The notes beneath the pieces are model-generated. The model saw only the letters and a program-made list of their open reading frames with translations. It ran no database searches and had not been told where the DNA came from. From positions 1 through 44,977 of the forward strand of contig JAEYNR010000094.1 in assembly GCA_023412475.1 (NCBI GenBank): a stretch of DNA of 44,977 nucleotides, in the 5' to 3' direction. The stretch is from Fibrobacterota bacterium. GTDB taxonomy: Bacteria; Fibrobacterota; Chitinivibrionia; Chitinivibrionales; Chitinispirillaceae. Below are positions 16,264 to 24,518 of this stretch, piece by piece. The translations under genes were made by a program, and so were the position numbers. Within the stretch, counting starts at the first letter, position 1, and every line of letters begins with the position of its first letter.

Positions 16264-16848
16264 ATGGAAACAAACAAAGGCATTACACTGGGAAGTACTC
16301 TTCCGGATTTCGGCCTGCCAGATATCGATGGTAATCTGGTGCTCAGTGATCACCTTTTAGGTGCATCGGCAATTCTGGTGACTTTTATCTGCAACCACAG
16401 CAGCTACGTTAAACACATCCGGGAAGTGCTGGTAAAATTGATCAGGGAATTCCAGCAATACGGAATAAAAGCGGTGGGCATAAATTCAAACGATATAGAA
16501 ATCTCGCCTGAGGACAGACCTGACCGGATGAAAGAAGATGCCTTCACTTTTGGCTATACTTTTCCATATCTTTTTGATGCCACTCAACTGGTTGCCAAAA
16601 AGTTCAAAGTAGACTGCACTCCAGATTTCCTGGTGTATTCAAAAGAAGGCATTCTTACCTATCACGGTCAGATGGATGACAGCAGACCCAGTAACGAAAT
16701 GCCCGTAACCGGAAAAGATCTGCGCCACGCGCTCCAGGCCACCCTTAATGGCGAAAAAATCTTAACCATGTACCCCAGCTCAGGAGAAAATATTATCTGG
16801 AAAAAAAAGGATGAGTTCATGAATTTCAAATCAATTATAAACGAATAA
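16264..16848 (+). CDS. Thioredoxin-fold (AhpC/TSA-like) protein lacking the CxxC pair
   Basis: A 194-aa cytoplasmic protein of the thioredoxin-like family that normally carries CNHCPYVKH and a C-terminal GCNIKWK. Here these read CNHSSYVKH (C43, S46, S47) and GENIIWK. The rest of the fold is well kept: GSTLPDFGLPDIDG, GINSND, FPYLFDATQLVAKKF, CTPDFLVYSKEG (C118), YHGQMDDSRP and PVTGKDLRHAL. It retains C43 and C118 only, so it cannot work as a classical CxxC thioredoxin; a one-cysteine peroxidase or a non-catalytic role is possible. GAGGGAA just upstream supports ATG 16264. Monocistronic. Confidence 0.88.
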   Translation: METNKGITLGSTLPDFGLPDIDGNLVLSDHLLGASAILVTFICNHSSYVKHIREVLVKLIREFQQYGIKAVGINSNDIEISPEDRPDRMKEDAFTFGYTFPYLFDATQLVAKKFKVDCTPDFLVYSKEGILTYHGQMDDSRPSNEMPVTGKDLRHALQATLNGEKILTMYPSSGENIIWKKKDEFMNFKSIINE

Positions 16849-16880
16849 GACGAAAAAACCTATTCCTGCAGCAAATTCCA

Positions 16881-16910
16881 TAGCCATTTTCAGCAAAATA
16901 AAAATGGCTA
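16881..16910. terminator. Stem-loop, probable terminator
   Basis: Perfect 10-bp stem TAGCCATTTT/AAAATGGCTA with a 10-nt loop, 32 bp after the stop of the thioredoxin-fold gene. The following sequence is only moderately T-rich, so it is a weak intrinsic terminator or an end-protecting hairpin. Confidence 0.5.
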
Positions 16911-17003
16911 ATGTTTATTGGCCACTACCCCTGGCACTCACATCTGTGGTGCTCTAACTACCCACCGGACTTCCCATGTCCAGCAGAAGCGGTCCATGAG
17001 CAC

Positions 17004-17666
17004 CTAGATGGTGCCATTTCGGGCGGCTCTTTTGAGCTTATCATTTGCAAAAATTGCTATCTCAACCCGCCGGTTTTGCTGGCGCCCCGATACAGTGCTG
17101 TTATCCGCAACCGGTTGACTCTTCCCATATCCGTGAGTTGTTATCCGGGATGGGATCACACCCTGTGATTTTAACTGGTAAGAAACCGATGATGCCCTGT
17201 TTTCAGACAAAGTGTTGTTGTATCTGTCAGAACCGGTGGAATCGGTATGCCCTTCCACCAGGATGTAGGTATCCTCGTACTTCTGAAGTATTCTGGAAAG
17301 ATCGTTTACATTATTACGCGCTTCACTGCGAAGTACATGTGAATTTACATCAAATAATATTCCAGAATTAAAAGTGATCTTTATCCCCTCTCCTACCCGC
17401 TCCACCTTTGCATTTCTCAGGTCATTGCGGATCTCTTCTGCCTGTTTGTCCATATACCTGCCGATCGCTGCTCCCGCTGCACCACCAACAGCCGCTCCCA
17501 CAATTGCACCCACGGCCGTGTTTCCAGCTTTATGGCCTACTAAACCTCCTACAACCCCTCCGATTCCAGCCCCGATCGTACCACCCCTTGCCATATGACT
17601 CCAACCACAACCAGTGATAAGACAACCACAAAGCATAACTACCACAAATGTATGCAGCTTTCTCAT
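17004..17666 (-). CDS. OmpA-family lipoprotein with glycine zipper
   Basis: A 220-aa lipoprotein. Its signal peptide ends in the lipobox LITGC (C20). Residues ~27-72 are a glycine-zipper membrane segment (GTIGAGIGGVVGGLVGHKAG, then GAIVGAAVGGAAGAAIG), and residues ~105-210 an OmpA C-terminal domain that binds peptidoglycan (VEGHTDSTGSDRYN, ENRASSVSYQL, GYGKSQPVADN, NRRVEI). The arrangement is that of YiaD-like proteins, which tie the outer membrane to the wall. The longest frame starts at 17726, but ATG 17664-17666 is preferred because of GGGAGG upstream and the lipobox spacing. Transcribed alone. Confidence 0.93.
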   Translation of the reverse strand: MRKLHTFVVVMLCGCLITGCGWSHMARGGTIGAGIGGVVGGLVGHKAGNTAVGAIVGAAVGGAAGAAIGRYMDKQAEEIRNDLRNAKVERVGEGIKITFNSGILFDVNSHVLRSEARNNVNDLSRILQKYEDTYILVEGHTDSTGSDRYNNTLSENRASSVSYQLKSQGVIPSRITTHGYGKSQPVADNSTVSGRQQNRRVEIAIFANDKLKRAARNGTI

Positions 17667-17726
17667 TTTACTTACCCTCCCAATAAACTTTCTCATGTTA
17701 CCATTTATTATAAATATGAGGCGCAT

Positions 17727-18118
17727 ATCAATTCATTAAGATAATTCACGCCCATCTTTCTTCGGTTTACTGATTTTTTTCAGTTAATGACTTTGTTTAA
17801 AAATGATATGGCTTATACATTAACATTATTGTAAAATGTTCTCCATGTAGGCATTACTTGTGGCTTTAAAAGTAAAAGTCTTTTCAATCTTGTCTGTTCC
17901 TTTTTTTTAGCGAGTTCAAATCCAAATCGATATCTTTGTCGTGGTCGATAGCGATAACAACAACGACTGCGATGGGAGAAGGATATAACAATAAAAAAGG
18001 AGCTATTCTTCAGGTCGCCTGTATAAATCTTGGCAACATGTATTAGGAATTAGTGAATTACTTATTGATCCCAAAGAAAAAAACCAAATAAAATATCAAT
18101 TTTCATCAGGATTCTTAT
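17727..18118. other. Intergenic region with low-complexity tract, 392 bp
   Basis: Separates the divergent OmpA lipoprotein and HD-GYP regulator genes and should hold both promoters. The first half is AT-rich without a clear feature. At 17912-17975 lies a tract of degenerate hexamers (AAATCGATATC, GTCGATAGCGATAAC, AACAACGAC). No gene found. Confidence 0.5.
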
Positions 18119-19116
18119 ATGAAGATTCTTATTGCCGATGATGAACTAATCAGCCAGAAAAAGCTGGCAAACAGATCTCTGCTTTGGGTCATGAAACCAT
18201 TGTTGCCTCAAATGGCAAGGAAGCTCTTTCTCTTTGGCTTCAAAACCGTCCGGCTATGGTAATTACCGACTGGATGATGCCTGAGATGACAGGGCTGGAA
18301 CTGGTTAAAGAGATAAAACGACTCCAGGGCAGCACCTATTGCTATGTGATTATAATTACTTCACAGGATGACACGGACCACCTGGTAACCGGTATTGAAA
18401 GCGGAGCAGATGATTTCCTTTCTAAGCCATTTATCAAAGAGGTTCTTGGTGTCAAAATCAAAGCAGCCGAAAGAATACTGCATTTTGAAAGCAGGGACAT
18501 AGTTATTTTCGCTCTGGCCAACCTTGCGGAAGCCCGTGACAATGATACTGGAAACCATCTGGATCGCATCCGCCACTACTGCAAAGTCCTGGCTAAGCAT
18601 ATTTACTCCCAAGATACCGGCAGACAAGTCTCTCCGTTATTTACAGATAACCTGCTTCTTACTAGTCCTCTCCATGACATCGGCAAAATCGGAATCCCCG
18701 ATTTTGTACTGCTCAAGCCCGGGCGCCTGGATGAAAAAGAATACGCCATAATGAAAAAACACACCAATATCGGATATGAAGCTCTGCGCGCTGCTGTTGA
18801 AAAATATCCAAATGCAGAATATCTGAAAATGAGTGCAGAAATCGCTCTCTATCATCATGAAAAATTCGACGGTTCGGGTTATCCTTATGGTATTAAGGGT
18901 GATGATATTCCTCTTGCAGCCCGCATTGTCGCTCTGGCGGATGTCTATGATGCTCTTGTCAGTAAGAGAATCTATAAAAGCGCAATGCCTCACGATACTG
19001 CTAAATCAATCATCTTAGAAGAAATTGGAAAACATTTCGACCCGGAAGTGGTCGAAGCCTTTCTGAAAGGAGAAGATGATTTTCTGGAGATATTAAACCG
19101 CTTCAAATTGAACTGA
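18119..19116 (+). pseudogene. Receiver/HD-GYP response regulator, 1-nt frameshift near 18169
   Basis: A cyclic-di-GMP phosphodiesterase-type regulator. From ATG 18119 the frame reads MKILIADDELISQKKLA, a perfect receiver start, then drifts; from 18169 the next frame reads KQISALGHETIVASNGKEAL, the expected continuation. Restoring one A in the short run at 18169-18171 joins the two. The downstream part is intact: phosphoacceptor in VITDWMMPE, then an HD-GYP domain with SPLHDIGKIGIPD, KKHTNIGYEAL, YHHEKFDGSGYP and ALADVYDAL. As it stands, only a TTG-started product from 18184 that lacks the first beta strand and the acidic DD pair could be made. Either a recent mutation or an assembly error. 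It is followed after 12 bp by the receiver-HPt gene. Confidence 0.88.
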
Positions 19117-19128
19117 GCTTTAATTGCC

Positions 19129-19941
19129 ATGAAACCTTTATCCGAAAATATCGATTGCCTGAAAAACAAAACCGTTTTAATTGTTGATGACTATCCAATC
19201 AATCTGGAGCTTATGAAAATTTTTGTCGAGGAAACAGGTGCGCTGCCTCTATGCGCAACAAATGGAGCAGATTGTCTGGAAATGATTAAAAAAAATAAAG
19301 TAGATCTGATCCTTATGGATCTTAACATGCCACAAATGAATGGCCTGGAAACCACCAAAGCAATCAGAGCTATACCGCAATTTGAAGATATTGTTATTAT
19401 CGGAGTCACCGGATATGAAAACAAGGAAGAAATTGACTCCTGCAGAGAGGCAGGAATGAATGATGCGGTTCCCAAGTTTTCTTTTAATCCGGATATACTG
19501 ATCGAATTAGCCAGCATTTTTTTCTGTAAAAATCCCCACATTCCTGATCCATTAAATGTTTCTGTAATGCCAAATGATAAAATGAATATGCAGTCTGTAA
19601 TTGACTTCAAAAAGGCATTAAGAGATTTTGAGGGTGATTCTGAGTTGCTTTTAAGCCTGACTGAAAAATTTGTCCTTACATTACAAAGTCAGCTCGATGT
19701 AATAGAAAGCTCTTTCCGGAATAATGATCTGAAAAAAATAGAACTGGAAGCACACAAAATTAAAGGCGGCGCAGCAAACCTTTATGCATATCAACTGGCA
19801 GAGGCTGCCAGGGAGCTGGAAATATCGTGCCGTACCTCTCAGAGCCCGGACGCCATTCTAAACAAACTATCTGTCCTGCAAGAACAGGTTGATCTTTTCT
19901 CCAGCTTAGTCCAATGTAAAGCCAAGCACCCTGTGTCTTAA
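19129..19941 (+). CDS. Receiver-HPt phosphorelay protein
   Basis: A 270-aa cytoplasmic protein: receiver domain at residues ~14-130 (TVLIVDDYPIN, phosphoacceptor D64 in LILMDLNMPQMNG, VTGY, and VPKF with the conserved Lys) and a histidine phosphotransfer domain at ~165-260 with H209 in EAHKIKGGAANLYAYQLAEA. This pairing normally ends the intramolecular relay of hybrid kinases; as a free protein it can shuttle phosphate between a kinase and the HD-GYP regulator. It starts 12 bp after that regulator, so they form one operon. The facing operon encodes a candidate kinase. Confidence 0.93.
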   Translation: MKPLSENIDCLKNKTVLIVDDYPINLELMKIFVEETGALPLCATNGADCLEMIKKNKVDLILMDLNMPQMNGLETTKAIRAIPQFEDIVIIGVTGYENKEEIDSCREAGMNDAVPKFSFNPDILIELASIFFCKNPHIPDPLNVSVMPNDKMNMQSVIDFKKALRDFEGDSELLLSLTEKFVLTLQSQLDVIESSFRNNDLKKIELEAHKIKGGAANLYAYQLAEAARELEISCRTSQSPDAILNKLSVLQEQVDLFSSLVQCKAKHPVS

Positions 19942-19984
19942 AAGATTTCTAACGATACAGCGTATATGATTCCTTAAAGTATCG

Positions 19985-20065
19985 CTCTTGAATTTTATTT
20001 CTGATCCCACTTCCAGTTCTAGTTTTGAATTTCGTGCTTATTATTGTATCAATGAGTATTGGAGT
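19985..20065. repeat. Dispersed AT-rich repeat, short copy F
   Basis: Contains TTTTGAATTTCGTGCTTATT (20022-20041), matching the TTTCGTGCTTATT block of copy A. Neither the TTGCGGCAA ends nor the ACAGGGATAAGAGT block is present. It lies between the convergent receiver-HPt and truncated kinase genes. Confidence 0.4.
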
Positions 20066-20163
20066 TTCGTAACTACCGATTTAAAGAGCTTAGCAGTTAC
20101 AACTATTTATAGCTAAAATAAAAGAATCGTCCTTGTCTGGCAGAGGCGATTAGATTTGACTGA

Positions 20164-20565
20164 TTATGTGTCATGCTTGTTTGGCAACCTGATAATTAAC
20201 CTGGTCGCCACACCGGCAATGGATTCAAAATCAATAGTACCTCCGTGGTTTTTAGTAATGATAAAAAAAGACACAGAAAGTCCCAAACCTGTACCTACCC
20301 CCACCGTAGCCATTAGCACCGTGGGAATTGATTTTAAAGACAGTAGCAACTCGTTTGCTCCCAGTTCATCTTTGAAAAGAAGCGATGATTTGACATTTTC
20401 AGCCATAAGCCTTCCAGTAAATTGCATGCTGTTTTTCAGATCATTAAGCGAGTTAATAAAGTCGTAAATTATGGAAAACGAAAAAGATAGTGTAGTTGAA
20501 AAGAGTGTTACCTGCAGAATAATAAAGATAAGTTGAGTTTTTAACGAAAGAGTCCTTTTCAACAT
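20164..20565 (-). pseudogene. Internally deleted sensor histidine kinase (CHASE8-like sensor + end of ATPase)
   Basis: The 133-aa frame joins two ends of a membrane kinase. Residues 1-~85 give TM1 (QLIFIILQVTLFSTTLSFSF) and the start of a CHASE8-like periplasmic sensor (FTGRLMAENVKSSLLFKD, ANELLLSLKSIPTVLMA). Residues ~90-133 give the end of a HATPase_c domain (GVGTGLGLSVSFFIITKNHG, GTIDFES, RLIIRLP). The second membrane helix, HAMP, the phosphoacceptor His domain and the N, G1 and F boxes are missing, a loss of a few hundred residues that keeps frame. The start overlaps the yfiR-like stop by one base, the pairing expected of YfiR with a CHASE8 protein. As it stands it can have no kinase activity; a decoy sensor is possible but unproven. 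Confidence 0.8.
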
Positions 20566-21146
20566 TACTGCACCTTATTACTGATAATTGTAGACTTTTG
20601 CATTAAATGATGGCTTATTTTAAATCCAGCCTTCGAGGTTTCCATTTCGTTTATATAACAGGCTATTTTGGACTTTTCTATGGTAAGAGATAGTATTATT
20701 CCTTTTCTGACTAAATCCGGTGAATCGCTTACTGTCAAAACCGGGTAGTTACCAGCAACCTCATAAATTTTTTTTATATTTCCTTTCTGACTGCTGGGAA
20801 CAAAAATCATATCACACTCAGAAATCTCATCAGTGGTATTAATTTCATGGAATCTGACCTCCTTATTTTTCACTTTCTTTCTATAAAATGTTTTTCCCAG
20901 ATAAGGTGTCATCTTATCATGAGGGAACACTCCCACTACAAAGGTCTTCTCCCGCTCATTAGCATCTCCCTTAGAATCCGGCCAGTTAATAAATCGGATT
21001 GCAGCTTCCAGAAACAATGCTTTTAGCTTAAACTCCTCAATTTGTGCCTTAGTTGCAAAGCTATATAAAGGCAGGATAATTGCTGCTGCTATCAATGATT
21101 TTTTATGAATCTTGAAGCAAGGGAATTCATTCTGGTTTACGGGCAT
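20565..21146 (-). CDS. YfiR-family periplasmic protein (DUF4154)
   Basis: A 193-aa protein with an N-terminal export helix (SLIAAAIILPLYSFATKAQ) and the DUF4154/YfiR domain: EFKLKALFLEAAIRFINWP, VGVFPHD, CDMIFVPSSQKG, NYPVLTVSDSPDLVRKGII, KISHHLMQKSTII. In Pseudomonas, YfiR is a periplasmic repressor of the CHASE8-containing diguanylate cyclase YfiN; in other phyla the same domain sits next to CHASE8 histidine kinases. Here the downstream gene is such a kinase, though deleted. It lies 29 bp after the receiver-PAS-kinase gene in the same operon. The ribosome binding site is weak (GGA). Confidence 0.88.
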   Translation of the reverse strand: MPVNQNEFPCFKIHKKSLIAAAIILPLYSFATKAQIEEFKLKALFLEAAIRFINWPDSKGDANEREKTFVVGVFPHDKMTPYLGKTFYRKKVKNKEVRFHEINTTDEISECDMIFVPSSQKGNIKKIYEVAGNYPVLTVSDSPDLVRKGIILSLTIEKSKIACYINEMETSKAGFKISHHLMQKSTIISNKVQ

Positions 21147-21175
21147 TTATTTTTCCAATGTGACAAATTAACATT

Positions 21176-22735
21176 TCATTTGGATAATTCTCCATGAAGT
21201 GGAAACCTGATTTGAAACAAAGTCCCTTTTCCAGGAGTGCTTTGTACATTAATTTTTCCGTGCAGATTTTTAACACAGTATAGAACACTGCTCAAACCCA
21301 GACCAGTTCCTTTAACCCCTTCCTTGGTGGTAAAGAGGGGATCGAAAATTTTGGCTATAGTCTGTTGGTCCATTCCGGTCCCGGTGTCCTGGACCTCAAT
21401 GCAGATCTCTTCGGTTTCTTTATCATTTTCTGAGCTGGTAATATTAGTCGTTGTAAAAAGAAGAGTTCCTCCATGCGGCATTGCATCACGAGCATTTATC
21501 CCAAGATTAAGAAATGTGTTCTGCAACTGAGTTTCATCACCAATGATATGGTAATCTGTAGCCTGTAACTGTAGCTCGATGCTGATTTTTCTGCAATTTG
21601 CAACAAGCATAGCTTCTATGTCACAAAGAACTTTGTGCAGATTCACTTCTTTAAGCTCCTCTTTTCCCTTCCTTACAAAGGTAGTTATTCTACGTGCGAC
21701 GTTCTGCCCCATAGCAATGATATCATTTATTTTTTCCAGGTATTCTACTTCTGCACTACCCTGCTGCATTTTTGAACGCAAAAGAACAGTATAACCGGTC
21801 AGAGCAGAAAGGACATTGTTGAAATCATGGGCCACGCCACCAGCCAGAAGCCCCAGCAATTCCATTTTCTGTGCGGCGAAGACCTGTTTTTCCAGGTCTC
21901 TGCGTTCCTCTTCAGCCTTCTTTCTTTCGGTTATATTCCTGACTACAGCCAGTATCTGAGGAGTCTGATCCATGGTAATCAAAGAGGCACTTACCTCTAC
22001 CGGAATGATAGCACAATCTCCTGACTTCAGAGATGACTCAAAGAGACCATGCTTTCCCTGATTCAGATCTGTCAGATATTCTCTCAGCACCTCTTGCTCT
22101 GTTCCGGTAAACAGGTCAAAGATAGTTAACTTCAGTATCTGCTCCCGTTCACGTCCTGAATACCGGATTGCTCTTTGGTTGACATCGATGATATTTCCCT
22201 GCGGATCATGAATAATTATGGCATCTGCAGCAAGATTGAACAGTGTTTTAAATTTGAGTGTATTTTTAATAAGGTCCTTTGTGCGTATTTCCACTTCCTC
22301 TTCAAGACGCTGTCTATACCGCCTGTTTTCCTCAAGCAAATGTTTTCTTTCCAAGACACGCTTTACCGACAATTCGAGTGTGGAATAATCATGAATAGGT
22401 TTGAGAATATAATCCCATGCTCCGAATTTCAGAGTCTGAACTACATCGTTTAATGTTCCAGTCCCGGAAATCACAATCACTGGTATTTCAGGAAACTCTT
22501 TCTGCATGATGGCCAGTACATCGAGGCCATTCATTTCGGGCATACGTAAATCGGTCAAAACCAGATCCGGCATCTCTGAGCGAATCAACTCAAGTCCCCG
22601 CCGTCCATTATCCGCCTGCAGTGTCACAAAGCCAATGTCTTCGAGATAATCACAAACATATTCTCTGAGCAGTTCTTCATCTTCTATGGTGAGTATTCGG
22701 ATATTTTTTCTCTCTTCAGTTGTATCCCAAATCAT
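21176..22735 (-). CDS. Receiver-PAS-histidine kinase hybrid protein
   Basis: A 519-aa cytosolic protein with no membrane segment. Order: receiver (residues ~12-130, D62 in LTDLRMPEMNG), linker coiled coil (~125-160), PAS (~162-275; DAIIIHDPQGNIIDVN, then VVRNITERKKAEEE), HisKA (H303 in GGVAHDFNNVLSAL) and HATPase_c (NLGINARDAMPHGG with N414, DTGTGMD, TKEGVKGTGLGLS). A receiver placed ahead of the kinase suggests it is itself switched by an upstream phosphodonor. The start overlaps the stop of the outer-membrane protein gene in ATGA and has GGAG upstream, indicating translational coupling. Likely phosphate targets are the receiver-HPt protein and HD-GYP regulator encoded on the facing strand (inferred). 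Confidence 0.93.
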   Translation of the reverse strand: MIWDTTEERKNIRILTIEDEELLREYVCDYLEDIGFVTLQADNGRRGLELIRSEMPDLVLTDLRMPEMNGLDVLAIMQKEFPEIPVIVISGTGTLNDVVQTLKFGAWDYILKPIHDYSTLELSVKRVLERKHLLEENRRYRQRLEEEVEIRTKDLIKNTLKFKTLFNLAADAIIIHDPQGNIIDVNQRAIRYSGREREQILKLTIFDLFTGTEQEVLREYLTDLNQGKHGLFESSLKSGDCAIIPVEVSASLITMDQTPQILAVVRNITERKKAEEERRDLEKQVFAAQKMELLGLLAGGVAHDFNNVLSALTGYTVLLRSKMQQGSAEVEYLEKINDIIAMGQNVARRITTFVRKGKEELKEVNLHKVLCDIEAMLVANCRKISIELQLQATDYHIIGDETQLQNTFLNLGINARDAMPHGGTLLFTTTNITSSENDKETEEICIEVQDTGTGMDQQTIAKIFDPLFTTKEGVKGTGLGLSSVLYCVKNLHGKINVQSTPGKGTLFQIRFPLHGELSK

Positions 22736-23691
22736 ATCTGCTCCAATTCAATATAAAAAATTGGCGTTAGAAATATTTTGTCGGCTCCAAGGTCCTCTGA
22801 TCTGTAGAGCAAAGTTCTTTCTGAATCAGGAACAGACATATGCTGCCAACGCAATGAGTTAATCACATATTTGTTGTATTTCGATTCCAGGGGTTTGTCT
22901 ACTCCAAGAATATCATAAGCAAAAAAAGACCGCTCGAAATCATGCGGAATGAAAAAATGAAGGCTGGCATTTAGTTTTTTTGAGGCAATAAATTCATGAT
23001 ATTCTGATTCATATTTGTAACGCTCTCTTTTTTCTGAACCGACTCTGGTGGTGTTGGCATCAAAGCCCAACTTTGCAATTATTTCATCATTGCCCACAGG
23101 TATGGTATAACCAGCTTCCACCATGACATTGTCACTGAGATACTGGTGCAAATTATCTCCTGAAGACTTGCACCCCTGAGCCCAGAAAAGATCATCAAAC
23201 CTAACTATTTTTCCATCAATTAGTTTGTCGCCGTTAGAAGGATCTGTTGGAGACCTGTCCTTCAACTCCGGCCAGGAATCAACTATAAACCAGCCCCCCG
23301 CATTTTCCTTCTGACGAGTAGCCCGGGCATAAATGTTGAAATTTCCAATTTCCCAGAAAGCAGATATTTTCCAGTTACCATCTGTTGAACCGAAATTCCC
23401 TTCTGAAGAAACTCCATTTTTGACCATGTTTTCCAGACTTACCCAGAACGGATAAGACCATTGTCCTCTGCCATATATTCTTGATTGGTGAGTATCAAAA
23501 CCATCAGATTTCCGATAACCCAGGGAAAAAGATAGGCGCTCTGAGTTTTCCAATAACTCTGTAGATTGAGAATTGACACTGGTTTGCCAAAGTATTAGCA
23601 GCCATGCAAATAATAGTGATATGCTTATTAATTTCCGGCTTTTGCAGAGAAAATCACCACCTCTTTTCCCATCGTTTACTGGCAATTTCAT
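22732..23691 (-). CDS. Predicted outer-membrane barrel protein, first gene of signalling operon
   Basis: A 319-aa protein with a signal peptide (residues ~18-42, ISISLLFAWLLILWQTSVNS). The mature part is rich in Tyr/Trp/Phe in amphipathic strands (RGQWSYPFWVSLENM, WKISAFWEIGNFNIYARATR, VMVEAGYTIPVGNDEIIAKL), consistent with a barrel. No family recognised. It begins the operon outer-membrane protein, hybrid kinase, YfiR, CHASE8-like kinase and is coupled by a 4-bp overlap to the kinase. YfiR systems in other bacteria also include an outer-membrane partner (YfiB, OmpA-type), but this protein shows no OmpA motif, so any analogy is only positional. Confidence 0.75.
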   Translation of the reverse strand: MKLPVNDGKRGGDFLCKSRKLISISLLFAWLLILWQTSVNSQSTELLENSERLSFSLGYRKSDGFDTHQSRIYGRGQWSYPFWVSLENMVKNGVSSEGNFGSTDGNWKISAFWEIGNFNIYARATRQKENAGGWFIVDSWPELKDRSPTDPSNGDKLIDGKIVRFDDLFWAQGCKSSGDNLHQYLSDNVMVEAGYTIPVGNDEIIAKLGFDANTTRVGSEKRERYKYESEYHEFIASKKLNASLHFFIPHDFERSFFAYDILGVDKPLESKYNKYVINSLRWQHMSVPDSERTLLYRSEDLGADKIFLTPIFYIELEQI

Positions 23692-23871
23692 GATAAACCT
23701 GCTTAGAAATATAAAGATTAAGTAAATAGGCAGAGCTAATTGGAAAAACCGGTAGTTTGAGGTTTTATTTTATCAATAGCACATTCAAAATGCAAGCGCA
23801 ACATTTTAGAAAAAATATCATAGGCCATAACCCAGGATAAAACACCTAATTTGAAATAAGCAGTCCTGCTC

Positions 23872-24306
23872 TCACATCTTTTCAACCCTGAACCCAACTT
23901 TGTCTATTGTTACTCTGTAGAGTTCATCAAAGCCCTCTTCGATCCGAGGTATTACCAACTTTTTCATAGTTGCCTTAATTCCTTTTTCGGAAATCAGCTC
24001 TTTTCCTCTACGATTTAAGTTCCGCTGCAGAGCCTCTTCCAGAGAAGTATCGAAAAAGTAACCCGTAACCCGGTACTTATGCTGCTTTGCTTCTTTGATG
24101 TACTCTTGCCGCTTAATAATAGTGGGATTTGTGTTGTCTATTACAAAGCGCATTAAGGACTTATAACAGGTTTGAAGAAAAAGTGCTTCTCTGTGCCTGG
24201 TTCTGAGAAGATCCAGACTGATCCTTACATGAGTGTTAAAGAAGCATTGCTTGTAAAAGGTAGATTTTCCTGAAGCCTGAATTCCGATAAAAATTATTGC
24301 CTGCAT
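23872..24306 (-). CDS. P-loop kinase/ATPase of the polynucleotide-kinase type
   Basis: A 144-aa cytosolic protein with a Walker A motif at residues 8-16 (GIQASGKST) right at the N-terminus, followed by RISLDLLRTR and FVIDNTNPTIIKRQEYI, the signature of small AAA_33-type kinases related to T4 polynucleotide kinase and zeta toxins. The C-terminal half (VTGYFFDTSLEEALQRN, then VIPRIEEGFDELYRVTI) matches the same family. Substrate unknown. No antitoxin-like gene adjoins it, so a toxin role is not supported. Monocistronic, with a weak ribosome binding site. Confidence 0.85.
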   Translation of the reverse strand: MQAIIFIGIQASGKSTFYKQCFFNTHVRISLDLLRTRHREALFLQTCYKSLMRFVIDNTNPTIIKRQEYIKEAKQHKYRVTGYFFDTSLEEALQRNLNRRGKELISEKGIKATMKKLVIPRIEEGFDELYRVTIDKVGFRVEKM

Positions 24307-24422
24307 AATTTCTGTTTGTTTTTAATCACGTTATAAAAAATTGCGCATTTATTCTGCTCAAATCTATTTTATCACCCTATTCATCATTTGATTTAAACCA
24401 AATAAAGAATCTGGAGGAAAAA

Positions 24423-24518
24423 ATGGGTAGAGGTGATCAACGTTCAAAAAAAGGTAAAATTTTTAAAGGATCTTTTGGAATCAAAAGACGCCGCAAAGGT
24501 AAAACAGAAAAGAAATAA
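24423..24518 (+). CDS. 30S ribosomal protein bTHX
   Basis: A 31-codon gene found by eye. The product starts MGRGDQRSKKGKIFKGSFG and ends in a basic KRRRKGKTEKK tail. This matches the bTHX (Thx) family, tiny basic proteins that fill a cavity at the top of the 30S head; the MG(K/R)GD(K/Q)(K/R)(T/S)(K/R)(R/K)GKI(F/W) start is diagnostic. GGAGG sits at 24413-24417, seven or so bases before ATG 24423. It is known from Thermus, Bacteroidota and related phyla, which agrees with an FCB assignment. It stands alone, divergent from the P-loop kinase gene. Confidence 0.88.
   Translation: MGRGDQRSKKGKIFKGSFGIKRRRKGKTEKK

Noticed and set aside
23872..24306. Zeta-type toxin of a toxin-antitoxin pair
   Set aside because: Only the generic P-loop kinase features are present and there is no adjacent antitoxin.
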